DNA of 55,770 nt from Microbacterium testaceum (GTDB lineage Bacteria > Actinomycetota > Actinomycetes > Actinomycetales > Microbacteriaceae), in contig NZ_LDRU01000060.1 in the NCBI RefSeq assembly GCF_001476285.1, positions 1 through 55,770 on the forward strand, read 5' to 3'. Of the stretch, positions 52,645 through 55,770 are shown one piece after another. Below the pieces are notes generated by a model. It ran no database searches. It saw only the letters and a program-made list of their open reading frames with translations, and was not told the DNA's origin. Position 1 is the stretch's first letter. The number at the start of each line of letters is the position of its first letter. The position numbers and the translations under genes were made by a program.

Positions 52645-52660
52645 TAGAAATTATGTTCGA
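52645..52660. promoter_or_regulatory. LexA (SOS)-like box before DUF222-HNH gene
   Basis: On the minus strand TCGAAC-ATAA-TTTCTA, 10 of 12 half-site bases matching the actinobacterial LexA box TCGAAC-N4-GTTCGA; the left half is perfect. It lies 11-26 bp before the start codon and contains CATAAT, the likely -10. Confidence 0.65.
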
Positions 52661-52785
52661 ATGTCTGTGGCGAACTCACCCCGCTGTCGCGGAATCTCAC
52701 CCGCGTAGGCGTGGGCCGTGGGCATCGCAGTCGAGCCCCGGCCACGCCCCCGTTGCCCACGCCCCACGGACCCGGCCCCGCCTCC

Positions 52786-54366
52786 TCACCCCGCGAGAAT
52801 CTCCAACGCCGCCATCGCCGCGTTCTGCCCGCCGATCCCGCTGACCGCGCCGCCGCGCTGCGCGCTCGACCCGCACAGCAGGACGCGCGAGTGAGCGGTC
52901 GCGACGCCCCAGCGCGCGGCCGGCGTCGCGGCGGGGGCAGGCAGCCAGGGCCACGACAGTCCGCCGTGGAAGATGTTCCCGCCGACCATGTTGAGCGATT
53001 CCTCGAGATCCGCCGTGGTGCGCGCCTCGATGCACAGACGGCCGTCCGGTGCCCGCAGGATGCAGTCCCGCAGCGGTTCGTCGAGCACCGCGTCGAGGGA
53101 CTGCTGCGCCGCCGCCAACAGGCGCGCGCCGGCAGCCACGGGGTCGTCGCCGTCGATGAGGCGATGCGGCACGTGGAGGCCGAACAGCGTCAGGGTCTGC
53201 GCCCCGCTCGCGCGCAGCTCCTCGCCGAGGATCGACGGATCGGTGAGCGAGTGGCAGTAGATCTCGAGCGGCAGCGGGTCGGGCAGCATCCCTCCCGTCG
53301 CCGCGACGAAGGCCGAGTCGAGCTGCGTCATGGTCTCGTTGACGTGGAAGGTGCCCGCGAACGCCGCCTCGGGCGAGACGGAGCGATCGCGGAGACGCGG
53401 AAGCCGCGACAGCAGCATGTTGACCTTCACCTGTGCCCCCTCCGGCTCGTCGACCGAGGTGGGCGTCCCGCCGGCGGTCAGGAGCCGCGCGAGCACTGCT
53501 TCTCCGACACCGCTGAGCACCAGTGAGCCGTAGAACACCTCGGGCCGGTCGGTCACGCCGTGCACTTCGCCGTCGGGCGAGACCGACACGACGTCGATCC
53601 CCGTGACGATGTCGGCTCCCGCCTCGCGCGCGACCCGCTCGAGCTCGGCCGTGACGGCGCCCATCCCGCCCACGGGGACGTCCCAGTCGCCGGTCTCGCC
53701 GCCGATGACGTGGTAGAGGAAGCAACGGTTCTGATCGAGCGACGAATCGTCCGACGACGCGAAGGTCCCGATGAGCCCGTCGGTCAGCGCGATCCCGCGG
53801 ACGAGGTCGCTCTCGAACGACGATCGCAGCAGGTCGCCGAGTGGTCGCGAGGTCAGGGCGGACCACAGCTCGTCGTCCCCCAGCCGTTCCCGGACCTCGT
53901 CCTCGGTCGGCAGCGGCTCCGTCATGGTCGGGAAGACCGCGCGCGCCAGCGGCGCCAGTCGCTCTCCGAACGCTGCGTACCGCTCGGCCTCGCGGGCGTC
54001 GCCGAACGTCCGGGTGAACGAGGCGGCGGTCGCCTCGGCATCCTGTGTGTCGATCAGGATGCCGCGCGACGGATCCGCCGGATCAGGCGTGTACGACGAG
54101 TATCGGCGGCGCCGCAGGTCGATCCGCAGGCCGAGGTCGTCGATGATCCTCTGCGGGAGCAGGCTCACCAGGTACGAATACCGCGACAGGCGTGCATCGA
54201 CCCCCGCCCACGGTCGTTCCGATACGGCGGCGCCGCCCACGGCATCCGCTCGCTCGAGAACCACCACCGATCGCCCTGCCCGGGCGAGGTAGGCCGCGGC
54301 CACGAGGGCGTTGTGCCCTCCTCCCACGATGACGACGTCGTACCGGCGAGTTTCCGAAGCGGTCAT
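52786..54366 (-). CDS. Phytoene-dehydrogenase-like FAD oxidoreductase
   Basis: 526-residue flavoprotein. FAD site DVVIVGGGHNALVAAAYLARAGRSVVVLE at 9-37, then the family stretch ERADAVGGAAVSE, and C-terminal LCGSSAQRGGAVSGIGGQNAAMAALEIL. It resembles the CrtI-like proteins of the NAD(P)/FAD-dependent oxidoreductase group (PYROXD2 type); no carotenoid genes are near, so a carotenoid role is not implied. TAGCGT six bases before the ATG makes it leaderless. Divergent from the inositol-phosphatase-family gene with a 61-bp gap. Confidence 0.87.
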   Translation of the reverse strand: MTASETRRYDVVIVGGGHNALVAAAYLARAGRSVVVLERADAVGGAAVSERPWAGVDARLSRYSYLVSLLPQRIIDDLGLRIDLRRRRYSSYTPDPADPSRGILIDTQDAEATAASFTRTFGDAREAERYAAFGERLAPLARAVFPTMTEPLPTEDEVRERLGDDELWSALTSRPLGDLLRSSFESDLVRGIALTDGLIGTFASSDDSSLDQNRCFLYHVIGGETGDWDVPVGGMGAVTAELERVAREAGADIVTGIDVVSVSPDGEVHGVTDRPEVFYGSLVLSGVGEAVLARLLTAGGTPTSVDEPEGAQVKVNMLLSRLPRLRDRSVSPEAAFAGTFHVNETMTQLDSAFVAATGGMLPDPLPLEIYCHSLTDPSILGEELRASGAQTLTLFGLHVPHRLIDGDDPVAAGARLLAAAQQSLDAVLDEPLRDCILRAPDGRLCIEARTTADLEESLNMVGGNIFHGGLSWPWLPAPAATPAARWGVATAHSRVLLCGSSAQRGGAVSGIGGQNAAMAALEILAG

Positions 54367-54427
54367 GCCCCCACGCTAACGACGACGACGGATTCGACCG
54401 AGGGGGTGGCGCAGTAGCGTGGATGCC

Positions 54428-55228
54428 ATGACCCTCGCCGCGGAACTGCTCGACATCGCCACCCGCATCGCCCGAGAGGCCGGTGACCTCGCACGTCGCC
54501 GCCGAGAAGAAGGAGTGACGGTCGCCGCGACCAAATCGGCCGCTGCCGACATCGTCACCGCCGCCGACCGCGAGGTCGAGGCGTTCGTGCGCGCCGAGCT
54601 GGAGCGCGTGCGTCCGGGGGACGGGTTCTTCGGCGAGGAGTCCGCGGCCACGGAGAGCGCCACCGGGGTCACGTGGGTCGTCGACCCGATCGACGGCACC
54701 GTCAACTACGCCTATGGCATCCCGGCGTGGGCGGTCAGCATCGCCGCCGTCGAGGGTCCCGCCGATCCGGCCGAGTGGGTCGCGCTCGCCGGGGCGGTCT
54801 ACAACCCCCTGACCGGCGAGATGTTCCGCGCCTCACGCGGCGGGGGCGCCTGGCTCGGTGACACGCGTCTCGCGGTGACGAACGATGTGGGGGAGGCGGG
54901 AGGTCTCGTCGCCACCGGTTTCGGATACGACCCCGCCACGCACGCGCCCACCCTCGCGCAACTCGGCCGCGTCATGCCCATCGCGCGCGACGTGCGACGC
55001 ATCGGGGCCGCCTCGCTCGACCTCGCCTCGGTCGCCGCCGGACGAATGGATGCCTATTACGAGAAGGGCACCAATCCCTGGGATCACGCGGCGGGGGCGC
55101 TCCTCGTCGAGGAGGCGGGCGGGGTGCTCGGCGGTGCTCCCGGAGGCCGTCCGGGCAAGGGAATGGTCATCGCCGCGGGCCCCGCGTTCTTCCCGCGCCT
55201 CGAGGAGCTGCTCGACTACGACAGGTGA
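54428..55228 (+). CDS. Inositol monophosphatase family protein
   Basis: 266-residue lithium-sensitive phosphatase fold. Metal and substrate motifs: DIVTAADREVE, FFGEESAAT (Glu ligands), WVVDPIDGTVNYAYGIP (Asp ligands), and the late motif KGTNPWDHAAGALLVEEAGG. Could act on inositol phosphate, histidinol phosphate or a related ester; no neighbour decides. TAGCGT seven bases before the ATG at 54428 suggests a leaderless start; a GTG nine bases earlier (54419) is the alternative. Confidence 0.9.
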   Translation: MTLAAELLDIATRIAREAGDLARRRREEGVTVAATKSAAADIVTAADREVEAFVRAELERVRPGDGFFGEESAATESATGVTWVVDPIDGTVNYAYGIPAWAVSIAAVEGPADPAEWVALAGAVYNPLTGEMFRASRGGGAWLGDTRLAVTNDVGEAGGLVATGFGYDPATHAPTLAQLGRVMPIARDVRRIGAASLDLASVAAGRMDAYYEKGTNPWDHAAGALLVEEAGGVLGGAPGGRPGKGMVIAAGPAFFPRLEELLDYDR

Positions 55229-55262
55229 GATCGGGGCCGTACTCATGGCATTCACAGTCCCG

Positions 55263-55284
55263 TCGGGTTAGTCTGTTTACCCGA
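55263..55284. repeat. Small palindrome before the window-edge gene
   Basis: TCGGGT-N10-ACCCGA, 6-bp perfect arms, in an AT-rich stretch (TTAGTCTGTTTA, then TTATTTTCG) that probably holds the promoter of the next gene. Could be an operator. Confidence 0.4.
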
Positions 55285-55378
55285 TCGTTATTTTCGCGAC
55301 CCGAACAAGCGGAAATGGCAGAAGCCCCGAAAGCCCGAAGCCGTCGCGCCTGCGACACGACACGAGAGCCATCGCGCG

Positions 55379-55770
55379 TTGCCGTCAGAAGCCCCAGAGA
55401 CTGAGCCCGCCCGCACCCGGCGATCCAGTCGACCCACCGCCGTGCCCGCCTCGACCCCGCAGCTCACGCGGGCCGAGATGCGCCGCCGCACAGCTCCCGC
55501 CGTCCTGGATGAGTCGACTCCGGATGCCGCCACCCCCAGCGAACCCGCCCCGGTCGATGCCGAGGTGGCCGGCCAGTCGGCCATGGTCGAGCAGGTCGCC
55601 GCGGCCGTCGTCGAGACGGTCATCGCGGCGACGATCGAGCCCACGCTCCCTCCCCGCCGCCGGTCGACCCGTGCGGCCGAGGTGACCCCGGTTTCCGAGC
55701 AGCGCCCCGCCGAGGCCGGCGTCGAGGTCCTGGCATCCGAGTCCTCCTCCGCCGACGCCGACGCCGATGC
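55379..55770 (+). CDS. Partial Ala/Pro/Glu-rich protein, cut by the window end
   Basis: An open frame with strong high-GC coding bias runs to the window end: PETEPARTRRSSRPTAVPA, PQLTRAEMRRRTAPAV, then Ala/Glu/Val-rich repeats and an Asp/Ala run. It looks like the disordered N-terminal part of a larger, possibly cell-envelope, protein; no domain is reached. Start is uncertain: TTG at 55379 is the first start codon in frame, while the better-looking ATG at 55315 (with AGCGGAA upstream) is in another frame that stops after about 29 codons. Confidence 0.45.
   Translation, partial: MPSEAPETEPARTRRSSRPTAVPASTPQLTRAEMRRRTAPAVLDESTPDAATPSEPAPVDAEVAGQSAMVEQVAAAVVETVIAATIEPTLPPRRRSTRAAEVTPVSEQRPAEAGVEVLASESSSADADAD

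Overview
This window looks like a chromosomal segment of a high-GC actinobacterium, most likely Microbacterium or a close relative in the Microbacteriaceae. The evidence is roughly 70% GC, a menaquinone-only quinone pathway, family members typical of that group (DUF222-HNH, DUF7882, DUF4229, PLDc_N, YhgE/Pip with MMPL), many leaderless genes whose -10 box lies 6-8 nt before the start codon, and a striking excess of the heptamer GGATGCC/GGCATCC. The genus is inferred, not proven.

Layout. 1-1.2 kb: a DUF559/AbiEi-like nuclease gene bracketed by two nearly identical palindromes. 1.2-6.9 kb: a YhgE/Pip protein and an MMPL transporter with a degenerate nucleotide-binding domain, divergent from a TetR regulator across two TetR-type operators. 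6.9-21 kb: a menaquinone supercluster (menC, menB, menE, menA, menD, menF, menG, polyprenyl diphosphate synthase), ending in an FprA-type ferredoxin reductase, with an LLM oxidoreductase, PPK2, DUF402 and small membrane proteins mixed in; menH and the DHNA-CoA thioesterase are not seen. 21-25.5 kb: a complete sugar ABC importer (lipoprotein, two permeases, ATPase). 25.6-34.4 kb: mixed small operons, including an acyl-CoA ligase - SGNH hydrolase - rifampin ADP-ribosyltransferase unit with overlapping genes, an integrase remnant, YajQ, GNAT, an FBP zinc-finger protein and tRNA-Tyr. 34.4-39.5 kb: a carboxylesterase, RarD, two MarR regulators and small proteins.

39.4-44.4 kb: an AztABCD-type zinc importer with a Zur-like box in the divergent aztA/aztB promoter and two AztD paralogues that carry different metal-ligand motifs. 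44.4-48.8 kb: LysR divergent from bifunctional PutA. 48.9-51 kb: a flavin-binding PPOX-family protein divergent from a MocR regulator. 51.1-55.2 kb: a DUF222-HNH gene with a LexA-like box at its promoter, a phytoene-dehydrogenase-like oxidoreductase and an inositol-phosphatase family enzyme. The window ends inside an Ala/Pro/Glu-rich gene whose start is unclear.

The most useful leads are the palindrome-flanked nuclease, the heptamer bias, the paired AztD chaperones, the MMPL pseudo-ATPase fusion, and the LexA box before the DUF222-HNH gene. All family calls rest on reading motifs by eye; no database search was run.
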